This document shows, in pieces, positions 34,015 through 42,778 of a stretch of 64,000 nt of DNA. The stretch lies in NCBI GenBank assembly GCA_902588515.1, contig CACIPP010000001.1, positions 62,001-126,000 of the forward strand. Direction: 5' to 3'. The translations under genes and the position numbers were made by a program. Below the pieces are notes generated by a model that saw only the letters and a list, made by a program, of their open reading frames with translations, did not search any database and was not told the DNA's origin. The DNA is from GCA-002704185 sp902588515. Its GTDB lineage: Bacteria > Pseudomonadota > Alphaproteobacteria > Pelagibacterales > Pelagibacteraceae. Within the stretch, counting starts at the first letter, position 1; every line of letters starts with the position of its first letter.

Positions 34015-35315
34015 TGCAAACAAATTTTAAAAAAAATCAGCTTGAAAATCCAGAAATTAATACATCAGAAAAGATTTTAAGAAAATGTGTACATTGTGGT
34101 ATGTGCAATGCTACTTGCCCAACATTTCAAATATTAGGCGACGAGTTGAGCGGACCTAGAGGTAGAATTTACTTGATAAAAGATATGTTAGAAAATAATA
34201 AACCTGCAAATGCTAAAATTACAAAACATATTGACCAATGTTTGTCGTGTTATGCTTGCTTAACAACATGTCCTGCCGGCGTTGATTATCTTCATTTGAT
34301 AGATCATGGCAGAAATCATATTGAAAGAACTTATAAAAGACCAATTTTCCAAAGGTTGCTTAGAAATATTTTAGCCATCGTTTTACCAAATCCAGTTTTG
34401 TTTAAGTTAATTGGTGTTGTGACTAACATTTTTCGTCCTTTGATGTTTTTAGCTCCAAGTAATATTAAAAATATGGTTAAATTTATGCCTAAAGAATTTC
34501 CAAAATCAAAATTACCTAACAACCCTGTATTCAAACCAAAATCAAAAGTTGTGTCAAAAGTTGCTTTGTTGACAGGCTGTGTTCAGAAAGTCATTTCTCC
34601 AGAAATAAATGACTCTTCAATCAATATTCTTACTAGGCATGGTATAGAGGTTCACATATTAAAAGACATAAAATGTTGCGGTTCGTTAACACATCATATG
34701 GGCAAAGAGGCATCTGCTCATAAATTAATCGAATTTAATATCAAGAAATGGCACGATCTTTATGAAAAAGAAAATCTAGATGCAATTTTAGTTAATACAT
34801 CAGGATGTGGAACAACTTTAAAAGATTATGGGTTTATTTTTAGAAATCATACTGATCCAAAATTTAGGAAAAAAGCTAAAATGATAAGTAAATTAACTAG
34901 AGATATTACAGAGTATTTAGACGAGTCAATCAAATTAGACTTTATTGAAAGCTCAAAGAAAAAAAAATATAGAGTTGCTTATCACTCAGCTTGTTCAATG
35001 CAACACGGACAAAAAGTTCATGAACAACCTGTGAAATTATTAAATAAAACGGGTAACCATATTTACGAAATACCCGATGGGCATATCTGCTGTGGCTCTG
35101 CAGGTACCTATAATTTAATGCAGCCAGAAATAGCCGAAGAATTACTTAAGAGAAAAGTAAGTAATATTCAAAAAATAAATCCAGATTTTGTTGCAACTGG
35201 AAATGTTGGGTGCATTAAACAAATTTCAATGGGTACAAAAATACCCATTCTACACACGATAGAACTTTTAGATTGGTATACAGGCGGTAAAAAACCAGAT
35301 TCAATTAAATCATGA
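34014..35315 (+). CDS. glcF: Glycolate oxidase iron-sulfur subunit GlcF
   Basis: A 433-residue electron-transfer subunit with two [4Fe-4S] motifs, CVHCGMCNATCP (about residues 26-37) and CLSCYACLTTCP (about 76-87). Two CCG domains follow (KCCGSLTHHMG and HICCGSAGTYN). It passes electrons from the GlcDE flavins to the respiratory chain. It overlaps the next gene by 4 nt. Confidence 0.95.
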   Translation: MQTNFKKNQLENPEINTSEKILRKCVHCGMCNATCPTFQILGDELSGPRGRIYLIKDMLENNKPANAKITKHIDQCLSCYACLTTCPAGVDYLHLIDHGRNHIERTYKRPIFQRLLRNILAIVLPNPVLFKLIGVVTNIFRPLMFLAPSNIKNMVKFMPKEFPKSKLPNNPVFKPKSKVVSKVALLTGCVQKVISPEINDSSINILTRHGIEVHILKDIKCCGSLTHHMGKEASAHKLIEFNIKKWHDLYEKENLDAILVNTSGCGTTLKDYGFIFRNHTDPKFRKKAKMISKLTRDITEYLDESIKLDFIESSKKKKYRVAYHSACSMQHGQKVHEQPVKLLNKTGNHIYEIPDGHICCGSAGTYNLMQPEIAEELLKRKVSNIQKINPDFVATGNVGCIKQISMGTKIPILHTIELLDWYTGGKKPDSIKS

Positions 35316-36268
35316 AAAAAGTTCTAATTACCAGAAAATTGATCGAAGAAAATTTTATCGATATACAAAGTAAATTTCATGTAATTCATAACCAATCAGA
35401 TAAAAATCTATCAGATAACGATATCATTAAAATGAGTTTAGACTGTGATGGTATTTTAACCTTTCCAAATAATAATTTTCATGCCGATTTGTTAAATAAA
35501 TTATCTGATAGTATTAAAATAATTGCAAATTATGCGGTCGGTTTTGGTAATATAGATATTGATACTGCTAATAAAAAAAAAATACTAGTTACTAATACTC
35601 CGGAGGTTTTAACTGAAGCAACTGCGGAAGTATCAATTCTGTTACTATTAGGTGCTTCAAGAAGAGCTTATGAGGGTAGAATATTTGCTGAAAACAAAAA
35701 TTGGGAATGGTCCTCGGATTTTTTGATAGGTAAACAAATGACAAATAAAAAGCTTGGTATTCTAGGTATGGGAAGAATTGGAAGAGCTGTAGCAGATATT
35801 GCCAGGGGATTTGGTATGGAAATTCATTATCACAATAGAAGTAGGCTTCCTGAAAATTTAGAAAAAGGAGCAGTTTTTCATGATCAATTAAAAGATTTGT
35901 TAAGCCAAAGCGAATTTTTGTCGATAAATTGCCCAGGTGGCAAGGATAATACTAATTTATTAAATAAAGAAACATTAAAATATCTTCCAGATGGAGCGGT
36001 AGTAGCTAATGCTGCTCGTGGTGAAATTATAAATGACAAAGATATGCTGGATGCAATTCGTGTTGGAAAAGTATTTGCATTAGGATTGGATGTTTATAAT
36101 GGTGAGCCACAAATTAATGAGGAATATTTAAAATTAAAAAATCTATTTCTCTTGCCTCATCTTGGTAGTGCAACTAAAAAAACCAGGATTGCGATGGGAG
36201 AAAGAGCTATTAATAATTTAGATCAATTTTTAAATAATTCAATTAAACCTAACGATCAGGTAAATTAA
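35312..36268 (+). CDS. D-2-hydroxyacid dehydrogenase (glyoxylate/hydroxypyruvate reductase-like)
   Basis: A 318-residue NAD(P)-dependent D-2-hydroxyacid dehydrogenase. It contains ANYAVGFGNIDIDTA (about residues 71-85), the Rossmann motif GILGMGRIGRAVADIARGFG (about 148-167), and the catalytic trio: Arg in NAARGEIIND, Glu in GEPQINEE and His in LLPHLGSATKKTR. It probably reduces glyoxylate or hydroxypyruvate, or the reverse, linking it to the glcDEF products. It is the last gene before a strong terminator. Confidence 0.92.
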   Translation: MKKVLITRKLIEENFIDIQSKFHVIHNQSDKNLSDNDIIKMSLDCDGILTFPNNNFHADLLNKLSDSIKIIANYAVGFGNIDIDTANKKKILVTNTPEVLTEATAEVSILLLLGASRRAYEGRIFAENKNWEWSSDFLIGKQMTNKKLGILGMGRIGRAVADIARGFGMEIHYHNRSRLPENLEKGAVFHDQLKDLLSQSEFLSINCPGGKDNTNLLNKETLKYLPDGAVVANAARGEIINDKDMLDAIRVGKVFALGLDVYNGEPQINEEYLKLKNLFLLPHLGSATKKTRIAMGERAINNLDQFLNNSIKPNDQVN

Positions 36269-36276
36269 TCAACTTG

Positions 36277-36303
36277 AGGTTGTTATATACAACTTTTTTT
36301 TTT
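36277..36303 (+). terminator. Rho-independent terminator after the glcDEF run
   Basis: A 7-bp stem AGGTTGT/ACAACTT (36277-36283 with 36289-36295, one G-U pair) with loop TATAT is followed by a run of ten T. It ends transcription of the run from about 28531 and separates it from the TRAP transporter genes. Confidence 0.78.
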
Positions 36304-36350
36304 GGACACATCATCAAAGATTTGGTTTAATAAAACCAGTTAAATTTAAC
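36302..36350 (+). promoter_or_regulatory. Candidate dctP promoter with two overlapping palindromes
   Basis: TTGGAC (36302-36307) and TTTAAT (36326-36331), 18 bp apart, form a plausible -35/-10 pair. The -10 box lies inside a perfect inverted repeat TGGTTT-AATA-AAACCA (36323-36338). A second perfect palindrome GTTAAATTTAAC (36339-36350) follows directly. A repressor bound here would block the promoter. The binding protein is unknown, and none is encoded next to it. Confidence 0.5.
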
Positions 36351-36369
36351 TAACATGGGAGAAAAAAAC

Positions 36370-37527
36370 ATGTCGAAAAAAAACATTGCGTCTAAATCAA
36401 GACGTAAATTTTTTAAAGCAGCAGCAGTTACAGGTGCAGCAGCAGCAGCTACAGTTGCTATGCCAAACGTTGCCGCTTGGTCAGCTGGACACGCTAAAAG
36501 TGTTAAGCTGAAAATGCAAGCAGCATGGCCATCAGGAGCAAATATCTTTTTTGAAATGGCCGGCGATTACTGCAAAATGGTTAAGGAGATGTCAGGTGGA
36601 AGCCTGTCAATTGATTTACAGCCAGTTGGAGCAGTGGTTAAGACTAAAGAAATAGGACAAGCCGTAAGTTCTGGAGTTGTTGATATGGGTCACTGGGTGA
36701 CAGCATATTGGTATGGTAAAAATCCAGCGGCTTCTCTTTTTGGAACGGGTCCTTCATACGGAATGTCATCTCAAGAAGTTATGGCATGGATTGAGTATGG
36801 TGGAGGAAGAAAACTATATGACGAAACTCTTGCTAAAGTGGGATATAATTATATTGGTTTCTTTCATATGCCTATGCCAGCGCAGCCTTTTGGATGGTTC
36901 AAGAAGAACGTAACAAAAGTTTCTGATGTTAAAGGTATGAAGTATAGAACAGTAGGTTTGGCTACTAACGTTTTAACTGCAATGGGAATGGTCGTAAGAC
37001 AATTACCAGGTGGTGAAATTCAACCAGCAATGAAAACTGGTTTAATTGAAGCAGCTGAATTTAACAATCCTACATCAGACTCACAGTTTGGTATGCAAGA
37101 TGTATCTAAGCATTATCACTTAGGTAGCTTCCACCAATCTCAGGAGATGTTCGAAATACCTATGAACAAGAAAAAGTTTAATAGCTTATCACCTGTTCAT
37201 CAGTCTATTTTAAAGAACGCTGCTTACGCTGCAAATACTGATAACTACTTTAAAGCATTAAGTAGATATTCAGCTGATTTGTCAAAACTTATGAATAAGC
37301 ATAAAGTAAACGTGTATCAAACATCTGATGCGATATTAGCTCAGCAATTAAAAGGTTGGGACAAAGTCATAGGAGACTTTGTGAAGAAAGATCCTTTCTT
37401 TGCGAAAATTATCGCTTCTCAGAAGAAATACGCTAAAAGAACTATGAAGTATCTGTTGATGAATCAACCGAACTACAAATTAGCTTATGAAACTGAGTTT
37501 GGACCAATAGGTAAAGTTAAGATCTAA
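36370..37527 (+). CDS. dctP: TRAP transporter substrate-binding protein DctP, Tat-exported
   Basis: A 385-residue periplasmic binding protein of a TRAP transporter. The start at 36370 is preceded by GGGAGAAAAAA as Shine-Dalgarno; the upstream ATG at 36355 overlaps it. The N-terminus has a twin-arginine signal, KSRRKFFKAA (about residues 9-18), followed by an alanine-rich hydrophobic run and cleavage near AWSA-GHA. The body has the DctP-family LPGGEIQPAMKTGLIEAAE segment, close to the 2-oxoacid/organic-acid subgroup. Codon use is richer in G+C than most neighbours, suggesting high expression. The ligand is inferred only as an organic acid. Confidence 0.93.
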   Translation: MSKKNIASKSRRKFFKAAAVTGAAAAATVAMPNVAAWSAGHAKSVKLKMQAAWPSGANIFFEMAGDYCKMVKEMSGGSLSIDLQPVGAVVKTKEIGQAVSSGVVDMGHWVTAYWYGKNPAASLFGTGPSYGMSSQEVMAWIEYGGGRKLYDETLAKVGYNYIGFFHMPMPAQPFGWFKKNVTKVSDVKGMKYRTVGLATNVLTAMGMVVRQLPGGEIQPAMKTGLIEAAEFNNPTSDSQFGMQDVSKHYHLGSFHQSQEMFEIPMNKKKFNSLSPVHQSILKNAAYAANTDNYFKALSRYSADLSKLMNKHKVNVYQTSDAILAQQLKGWDKVIGDFVKKDPFFAKIIASQKKYAKRTMKYLLMNQPNYKLAYETEFGPIGKVKI

Positions 37528-37551
37528 TAAATCTTAATTATCAAAAGAATT

Positions 37552-37583
37552 AAAAAAAGGGGGTTTTATTGCCCCCTTTTTTT
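37552..37583 (+). terminator. Terminator/attenuator between dctP and dctQ
   Basis: A stem of five G-C pairs (37559-37563 with 37572-37576) with an 8-nt loop is flanked by seven A and seven T. It lies about 30 nt after the dctP stop and 21 nt before the dctQ ATG. It would end most transcripts after dctP and let a fraction read through, giving much more binding protein than permease. Confidence 0.82.
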
Positions 37584-37604
37584 ACTATTATAAATATTTT
37601 AAAG

Positions 37605-38189
37605 ATGAGAAAATTCATAATTTTTGCTGACAAATTAAGCACCTCAGTTGGAAAAGCTTTTTCATGGTGTATTGTTATATTAATGGGCGGGACTGTTTAC
37701 GAGGTAGTTATGGCCTACGCTTTTAATGCACCAACTTTGTGGAATTTTGATTTTAGTTTACAAATGTATGGAGCAATATTAATGATGTCGGGTGCATATT
37801 GTCTTGCAACCGAAGCACATGTTAGAGGTGACGTAATTTATAGGTTGTTTAAACCTAAGACCCAAGGATACATTGATTTAGTTTTATATTTTATATTTTT
37901 CTTCCCTGGAGTTTTAGCACTCGCTTTTTATGGGTATGAATACGCTGCACTTGCGTGGAAAATAAAAGAGACAAGTTGGAATAGTCCAGCACAAATACAA
38001 ATTTATATGGCAAAATCTATGATACCAGCTGCAGGCGTTCTATTAACAATTCAAGGTATGGGGGAGGTTTGTAGAGCTATAATATGTATTCAAACAGGTC
38101 ATTGGCCTGATAGAGAAGTTGTGGCTGAGGAAACAGAAAAAGTTTTAATGAGAACATCTCATGATGAATTCAATAAAGAAAATTCCTAG
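37605..38189 (+). CDS. dctQ: TRAP transporter small permease subunit DctQ
   Basis: A 194-residue membrane protein with four hydrophobic segments (about residues 17-35, 49-66, 88-108 and 136-152 counting from MRKF). It includes the DctQ-type region CLATEAHVRGDVIYRLF. It partners DctM in the sodium-driven TRAP permease. I chose the ATG at 37605; an in-frame TTG at 37569 lies inside the terminator hairpin. The gap to dctM is 12 nt. Confidence 0.92.
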   Translation: MRKFIIFADKLSTSVGKAFSWCIVILMGGTVYEVVMAYAFNAPTLWNFDFSLQMYGAILMMSGAYCLATEAHVRGDVIYRLFKPKTQGYIDLVLYFIFFFPGVLALAFYGYEYAALAWKIKETSWNSPAQIQIYMAKSMIPAAGVLLTIQGMGEVCRAIICIQTGHWPDREVVAEETEKVLMRTSHDEFNKENS

Positions 38190-38201
38190 GAAGGTATAAT
38201 T

Positions 38202-39560
38202 ATGTTTGAATTAACAAACCCAGAAGTTGCTATTTTAATGATGAGCATATTTCTGTTTATTGTACTTTTGGGTTTTCCAATTGCATTTACATTAATGGCT
38301 ATGGGAATTGTATTTGGATATTATGCTTATTATGATCCTTCTGTGATGGATCATATTTTTGATAATAGAATCTTCTCCTTATTTGTACAAAACACCTATA
38401 CTGTCATGGATAATAGCGTTTTGACGGCCGTACCTCTTTTTTTATTTATGGGTTATCTCGTTGAAAGAGCAGGTATAGTAGCAAAGTTATTTTTTGCAAT
38501 CAGATTAGCCGCACATAATTTGCCTGCATCAATGGCTGTTGCAGCATTAATAACGTGTACGCTTTTTTCAACTGCTACCGGTATCATTGGTGCAGTTGTA
38601 ACTCTTATGGGACTACTTGCTTGGCCAGCTATGGTAAAAGCTGGCTATGACAAAAAATTTGCATCTGGTATTATATGTTCTGGTGGTTGCTTAGGAATTT
38701 TAATTCCACCAAGCATAATGTTAATTGTTTACTCAGTTATTGCCCAACTATCTCCTTTAAGATTATTTGCTGCAGCAATTTTTCCTGGTTTATTACTTGC
38801 CGGACTTTATATAGGTTATGCTGTGACAAGAGCTTATCTAAATCCTTCAATAGCACCCAAACCTAAAGAGGAGGATGTCCCTCCAAAATCAGTAATTTAT
38901 AGAGAGGTATTAGTTTCTTTTGTACCTTTATTCGCTTTAATAATGTTAGTTTTAGGTACGATACTTGCAGGTATTGCAACACCTGCCGAGGCAGCAGCAG
39001 CTGGTGCTTTTGGTGCTTTAGTTCTTTCTTATTTCTATAAAACTTTAAAGTGGAAAAACTTTAAAGAGTCCGTATTTCTAACAGCAAAAACTACTGCTAT
39101 GATTATGTGGTTATTTATTGGATCATGGACCTTTTCATCTGTCTTTTCTTATTTGGGCGGGCACGAAGTTTTTGAACATTTTTTCAAATCAATTGATATT
39201 GCTCCTTGGCAATTTTTGGTAATTACTCAAATAATAATATTTCTTTTAGGATGGCCATTAGAATGGACTGAGATTTTAATAATTTTTGTTCCAATTTTTT
39301 TACCTTTATTAGAGGTTTTCGGAGTTGACCCTTATTTTTTTGCGATGCTGATTGCTTTAAATTTACAGACCTCATTTTTGACACCGCCAATGGCAATGTC
39401 TGCCTATTACTTAAAGGGTGTTCAACCAAAAAATGTTGAATTACTTCAAATTTTTGCGGGAATAATGCCATTTCTTGCTATTGTTATTTTAGCTATGGTT
39501 TTAATGTATTTATTTCCTGGAATTGCTCTTTGGTTACCTAATACTTTATTTGCTAGCTAG
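38202..39560 (+). CDS. dctM: TRAP transporter large permease subunit DctM
   Basis: A 452-residue protein with about 12 membrane helices, the transport subunit of the TRAP permease. Family motifs are AVPLFLFMGYLVERAGI (about residues 79-95), GIICSGGCLGILIPPSIMLIVYS (split about 156-178) and PAEAAAAGAFGALVLS (about 262-277). The C-terminal LNLQTSFLTPPMAMSAYYLKGV is also typical. It belongs to the organic-acid/mannitol-type TRAP subgroup by overall resemblance; the substrate is not fixed by sequence. Confidence 0.94.
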   Translation: MFELTNPEVAILMMSIFLFIVLLGFPIAFTLMAMGIVFGYYAYYDPSVMDHIFDNRIFSLFVQNTYTVMDNSVLTAVPLFLFMGYLVERAGIVAKLFFAIRLAAHNLPASMAVAALITCTLFSTATGIIGAVVTLMGLLAWPAMVKAGYDKKFASGIICSGGCLGILIPPSIMLIVYSVIAQLSPLRLFAAAIFPGLLLAGLYIGYAVTRAYLNPSIAPKPKEEDVPPKSVIYREVLVSFVPLFALIMLVLGTILAGIATPAEAAAAGAFGALVLSYFYKTLKWKNFKESVFLTAKTTAMIMWLFIGSWTFSSVFSYLGGHEVFEHFFKSIDIAPWQFLVITQIIIFLLGWPLEWTEILIIFVPIFLPLLEVFGVDPYFFAMLIALNLQTSFLTPPMAMSAYYLKGVQPKNVELLQIFAGIMPFLAIVILAMVLMYLFPGIALWLPNTLFAS

Positions 39561-39571
39561 ATTAACCTTTA

Positions 39572-40900
39572 ATGTCAAATATTTTAACCTTATCAATAAG
39601 TGAGTTAGTATCTAAGTTAAAATCTGGCGATATTTCATCAGTAGAACTATGTTCAGCATACATAGATAGGTACGATAAATTTGAAAAAGATGTAAAAGCT
39701 TGGGCATATTTTGACAAAAAACTATTATTAGAAAAAGCCACAGAAGCAGACGAAAATAGAAAAGCTGGAAAGCCTCTCGGGCAGTTGCATGGTTTACCAA
39801 TCGGAATAAAAGATATTTTTGGTACTTTAGACATGCCTACTGAATGTGGAACGGTAATTAGAAAAAAGATGACAGGATCTCAAGATGCCGAGGTTGTCAA
39901 TCTTCTAAAGATTTCCGGAGCTATTACAATGGGAAAAACAACCACTACAGAACTTGCTTATTTTCATCCAAGCAAGACAACTAACCCAAACGATTATTCA
40001 AGAACTCCAGGAGGATCATCTAGCGGATCAGCAGCAGCTGTTGCATCATATATGACCCCCTTGGCTATAGGATCTCAAACAAATGGATCAGTTATTAGGC
40101 CAGCAAGTTATTGTGGAGTTGTAGGATATAAGCCTTCTTATGGATTGATTTCAAGAAGTGGGGTCCTAAAACAATCTGATAAACTTGATCATATAGGATT
40201 GTTTGGAAAAAAAGTTGAGGATGTCGCTTTGCTAGCAAAGGCATTAATCAAAAAAGATTTATATGATCCATCTACAATTTATTATTCGGCTGAAAGTCTA
40301 GAAGAAGAGGTAAAAAAAGGACCAATTTTTGATCCGAAATTTATATTTTACAAGACAAAAAATTGGAAAAACATAGAAAAAAATTCTCAAAAAGCATTTT
40401 TAGATTATGTAGAAAAAAACAAAAAAAATATCGAAATTTTCGATACCCCATCTTACTTTGATGACATACCCAAGTATCATAAAATTATTCACGAAACAGA
40501 CATGGCTAATAGTTATGAAATTTACTATAAAAAATATAAAAAAAAATTATCTAAAGAAATTATAAGCGCTATTTCTAGAGGATTAAAATATTCTGCAAAA
40601 GACTATGCTGAGGCAATTGATTTTATGACTAGAAGTTATGAGTCTTACAAAGAAGTTTTTGAGGATTATCATGGTGTCCTAACACCATCAACAGCAGGTG
40701 TAGCACCGAAAGGACTTAAATCAACAGGAAGTCCAGAGTTTTGTACTATTTGGACATATATGGGTCTTCCAGCTATCTCGTTACCTTTACTTAAAGGAGA
40801 AAATAATTTACCATTAGGTATTCAATTAATTGGCGACAAATTTGACGATTTAAGATTTTTAGGTGTAGCAAACTGGATGGAAAAGAACTTAAAAAAATAA
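39572..40900 (+). CDS. Amidase (amidase signature family)
   Basis: A 442-residue amidase-signature enzyme with the Ser-cisSer-Lys triad. Lysine lies in GLPIGIKDIF (about residues 72-81). The serines lie in the PGGSSSGSAAAVAS segment (about 147-160), with TNGSVIRPASYCGVVGYKPSYG following. These enzymes hydrolyse amides such as acylamides or allophanate-type compounds; the substrate is unknown. Its stop overlaps the start of the next small gene as TAATG. Being placed next to the TRAP genes suggests it may process an imported compound. Confidence 0.9.
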   Translation: MSNILTLSISELVSKLKSGDISSVELCSAYIDRYDKFEKDVKAWAYFDKKLLLEKATEADENRKAGKPLGQLHGLPIGIKDIFGTLDMPTECGTVIRKKMTGSQDAEVVNLLKISGAITMGKTTTTELAYFHPSKTTNPNDYSRTPGGSSSGSAAAVASYMTPLAIGSQTNGSVIRPASYCGVVGYKPSYGLISRSGVLKQSDKLDHIGLFGKKVEDVALLAKALIKKDLYDPSTIYYSAESLEEEVKKGPIFDPKFIFYKTKNWKNIEKNSQKAFLDYVEKNKKNIEIFDTPSYFDDIPKYHKIIHETDMANSYEIYYKKYKKKLSKEIISAISRGLKYSAKDYAEAIDFMTRSYESYKEVFEDYHGVLTPSTAGVAPKGLKSTGSPEFCTIWTYMGLPAISLPLLKGENNLPLGIQLIGDKFDDLRFLGVANWMEKNLKK

Positions 40901-41079
40901 TGAATAAATTAACTAAGATAATAGGTCTATTAATTGCAATTGCCTTTTTAGTCGGCTTAGCGACTACATTAACAAGATCAATGATGATTGGATTTCTTGA
41001 CGTGATGCCGGTTTACATATTAATGGGTATCGCGATCTTCATGATGATTTACGAGGCATTTTTTGACAAAAAAAATTAA
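40900..41079 (+). CDS. 59-residue two-helix membrane protein
   Basis: A short open frame starting MNKLTKIIGLLIAIAFLVGL, with hydrophobic segments at about residues 6-22 and 36-53 and a charged FFDKKN tail. Its ATG overlaps the amidase stop codon (TAATG) and the EamA gene starts 2 nt after its stop, so it is embedded in an operon and likely real. No family was recognised. Confidence 0.65.
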   Translation: MNKLTKIIGLLIAIAFLVGLATTLTRSMMIGFLDVMPVYILMGIAIFMMIYEAFFDKKN

Positions 41080-41081
41080 TC

Positions 41082-41972
41082 TTGATCAAAAAGAATAATT
41101 CATTCTCTTTCTTTCTTTTATTTATTCAACCTATATTCATGACTAGTAACATTGCAATTGCTAGAGGTGCACTTGATAATATACCGCCTATAGCGCTAGC
41201 TTCGTCTAGATGGTTTTTAGTTTTTTTAGTTTTCCTTCCTTTTGTTTATTCTACTTTAATTAAAAAAAAAAAATTTATTAAGAAAGAGTTTTTTAAATTA
41301 CTTTTTTTAGGATTTACAGGTTATGCTATTTGCGGTGCTTTCCCATATATCTCTGGCTTGACGACTACAGTAACAAATATGTCAATTATATATGCGCTTT
41401 CACCAATCTTCATAGTTGCGCTCTCTTCATATATTTATGGAGAAAGATTAAGAATAGTTCAATATTTTGGAATTTGTATGAGTTTATTTGGTGTCACTTA
41501 TATTGTTTTTAAAGGTAAATTAGATAATTTAATTAATTTAATCTTTAGTTTTGGAGACTTGTGGATATTGTTTGCTGCAATAAGTTGGGCATTATTTTCA
41601 GTTTTTTTAATTAATTGGAAAAGTAAATTTGATATTTTGGAGAGGTTTACCTTAATGAGTTTTTTTGGATCAATTATATTGTTGCCATTTTATGGTGTCG
41701 AACACTTTTTTTTTATACCCACGACTTTTAATTCAACATACTTTTATTTTATAACTATTGCAGCAATTTTTCCCGGAGTTTTAGCATTTTTGATGTATAC
41801 AAAGTTACAGCAGGTTCTGGGAGCTTCAATTGCAGGGTTGACGGTTTATTTGATGCCAATATATGGAGCAATCTACGGGTTTATTTTATTTAATGAAATT
41901 TTATCAAGCTTTCATCTTTATGGGGCTTTACTAATACTTTTTGGAATATACTTGGCAAATAAAAAAAGATGA
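41082..41972 (+). CDS. DMT-superfamily EamA transporter
   Basis: A 296-residue protein with about ten membrane helices in two EamA repeats (about residues 10-140 and 155-290). Family traits are RGALDNIPPIALASSRWFLVF near the N-terminus and the second-repeat end LQQVLGASIAGLTVYLMPIYGAIYGFILFNE (split about 244-274). These proteins export metabolites such as amino acids. The start is a TTG at 41082, since starting at the next ATG (41139) would cut into the first helix. Its stop overlaps the next gene's ATG as ATGA. Confidence 0.9.
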   Translation: MIKKNNSFSFFLLFIQPIFMTSNIAIARGALDNIPPIALASSRWFLVFLVFLPFVYSTLIKKKKFIKKEFFKLLFLGFTGYAICGAFPYISGLTTTVTNMSIIYALSPIFIVALSSYIYGERLRIVQYFGICMSLFGVTYIVFKGKLDNLINLIFSFGDLWILFAAISWALFSVFLINWKSKFDILERFTLMSFFGSIILLPFYGVEHFFFIPTTFNSTYFYFITIAAIFPGVLAFLMYTKLQQVLGASIAGLTVYLMPIYGAIYGFILFNEILSSFHLYGALLILFGIYLANKKR

Positions 41973-42778
41973 TAAAATATCTAATTTACAGTTTGACAAT
42001 AATTTTGGGAGTATACCTGGTTTTCTTAGCTTTTATGTTTTTTTATCAAAGATCATTTATGTATTACCCCAGTGTTAACAATTATAATGATACAGAAATT
42101 AATTTTGACTATGAAACAGTTTCTATAACAACACCAGATAATATAAATTTAAAGGCTTGGTATAGTTTTAATCAAAACAAAAAACAAACAATAGTTTTTT
42201 TCCATGGTAATGCCGGCGACCTAGAAAATAGAATTTATAAACTTAATCATTTTAAAAAATTGAATGTTAATTTCCTAATAGTTTCATGGCGTGGATTTAG
42301 TGGTAATGACGGGCAACCTTCAGAGAAAAATTTATATATTGATGCAAATTCAACGATTAAGTGGCTTGAGAGTAAAGGCGTCAAAAAAAATCAAATGGTG
42401 CTATATGGAGAGTCGTTAGGAACTGGAATTGCAGTTGAAGTAGCAAGTAAAAGTAAATTTGCAGGAGTAATATTAGAGTCACCGTTTACATCTATGCAAG
42501 ATATGGGGAAGAAACTTTATCCATATTTGCCTATAAGTATTTTACAGCACGATAAATATTTAAGCTTAAATAAGATTAAAAAAGTAAAATCTCCAATACT
42601 AATTATGCACGGCCAAGCCGATAACATTGTTCCATTTTATATGGGAAAAAAATTATTTGATGAGGCTAATGATCCTAAGGTATCTTACTTTCCAGAGGAA
42701 GATAATCATATGATGGAATACAATGAGGAATTATTTAAAACTTTAAAAAATTTTTTATCTAGTTTAAGCAATCTTTAA
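41969..42778 (+). CDS. Membrane-anchored alpha/beta hydrolase (BEM46/YfhR-like)
   Basis: A 269-residue serine hydrolase. An N-terminal membrane helix (about residues 5-27) precedes an alpha/beta-hydrolase fold with the oxyanion motif FFHGNAGD (about 73-80), the nucleophile elbow YGESLGTG (about 146-153), acid-site region MHGQADNIVPF (about 211-221), and a late histidine in DNHMMEYNEE. The substrate is unknown. It ends the plus-strand run and overlaps the convergent CsaA-like gene by 15 nt. Confidence 0.88.
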   Translation: MIKYLIYSLTIILGVYLVFLAFMFFYQRSFMYYPSVNNYNDTEINFDYETVSITTPDNINLKAWYSFNQNKKQTIVFFHGNAGDLENRIYKLNHFKKLNVNFLIVSWRGFSGNDGQPSEKNLYIDANSTIKWLESKGVKKNQMVLYGESLGTGIAVEVASKSKFAGVILESPFTSMQDMGKKLYPYLPISILQHDKYLSLNKIKKVKSPILIMHGQADNIVPFYMGKKLFDEANDPKVSYFPEEDNHMMEYNEELFKTLKNFLSSLSNL

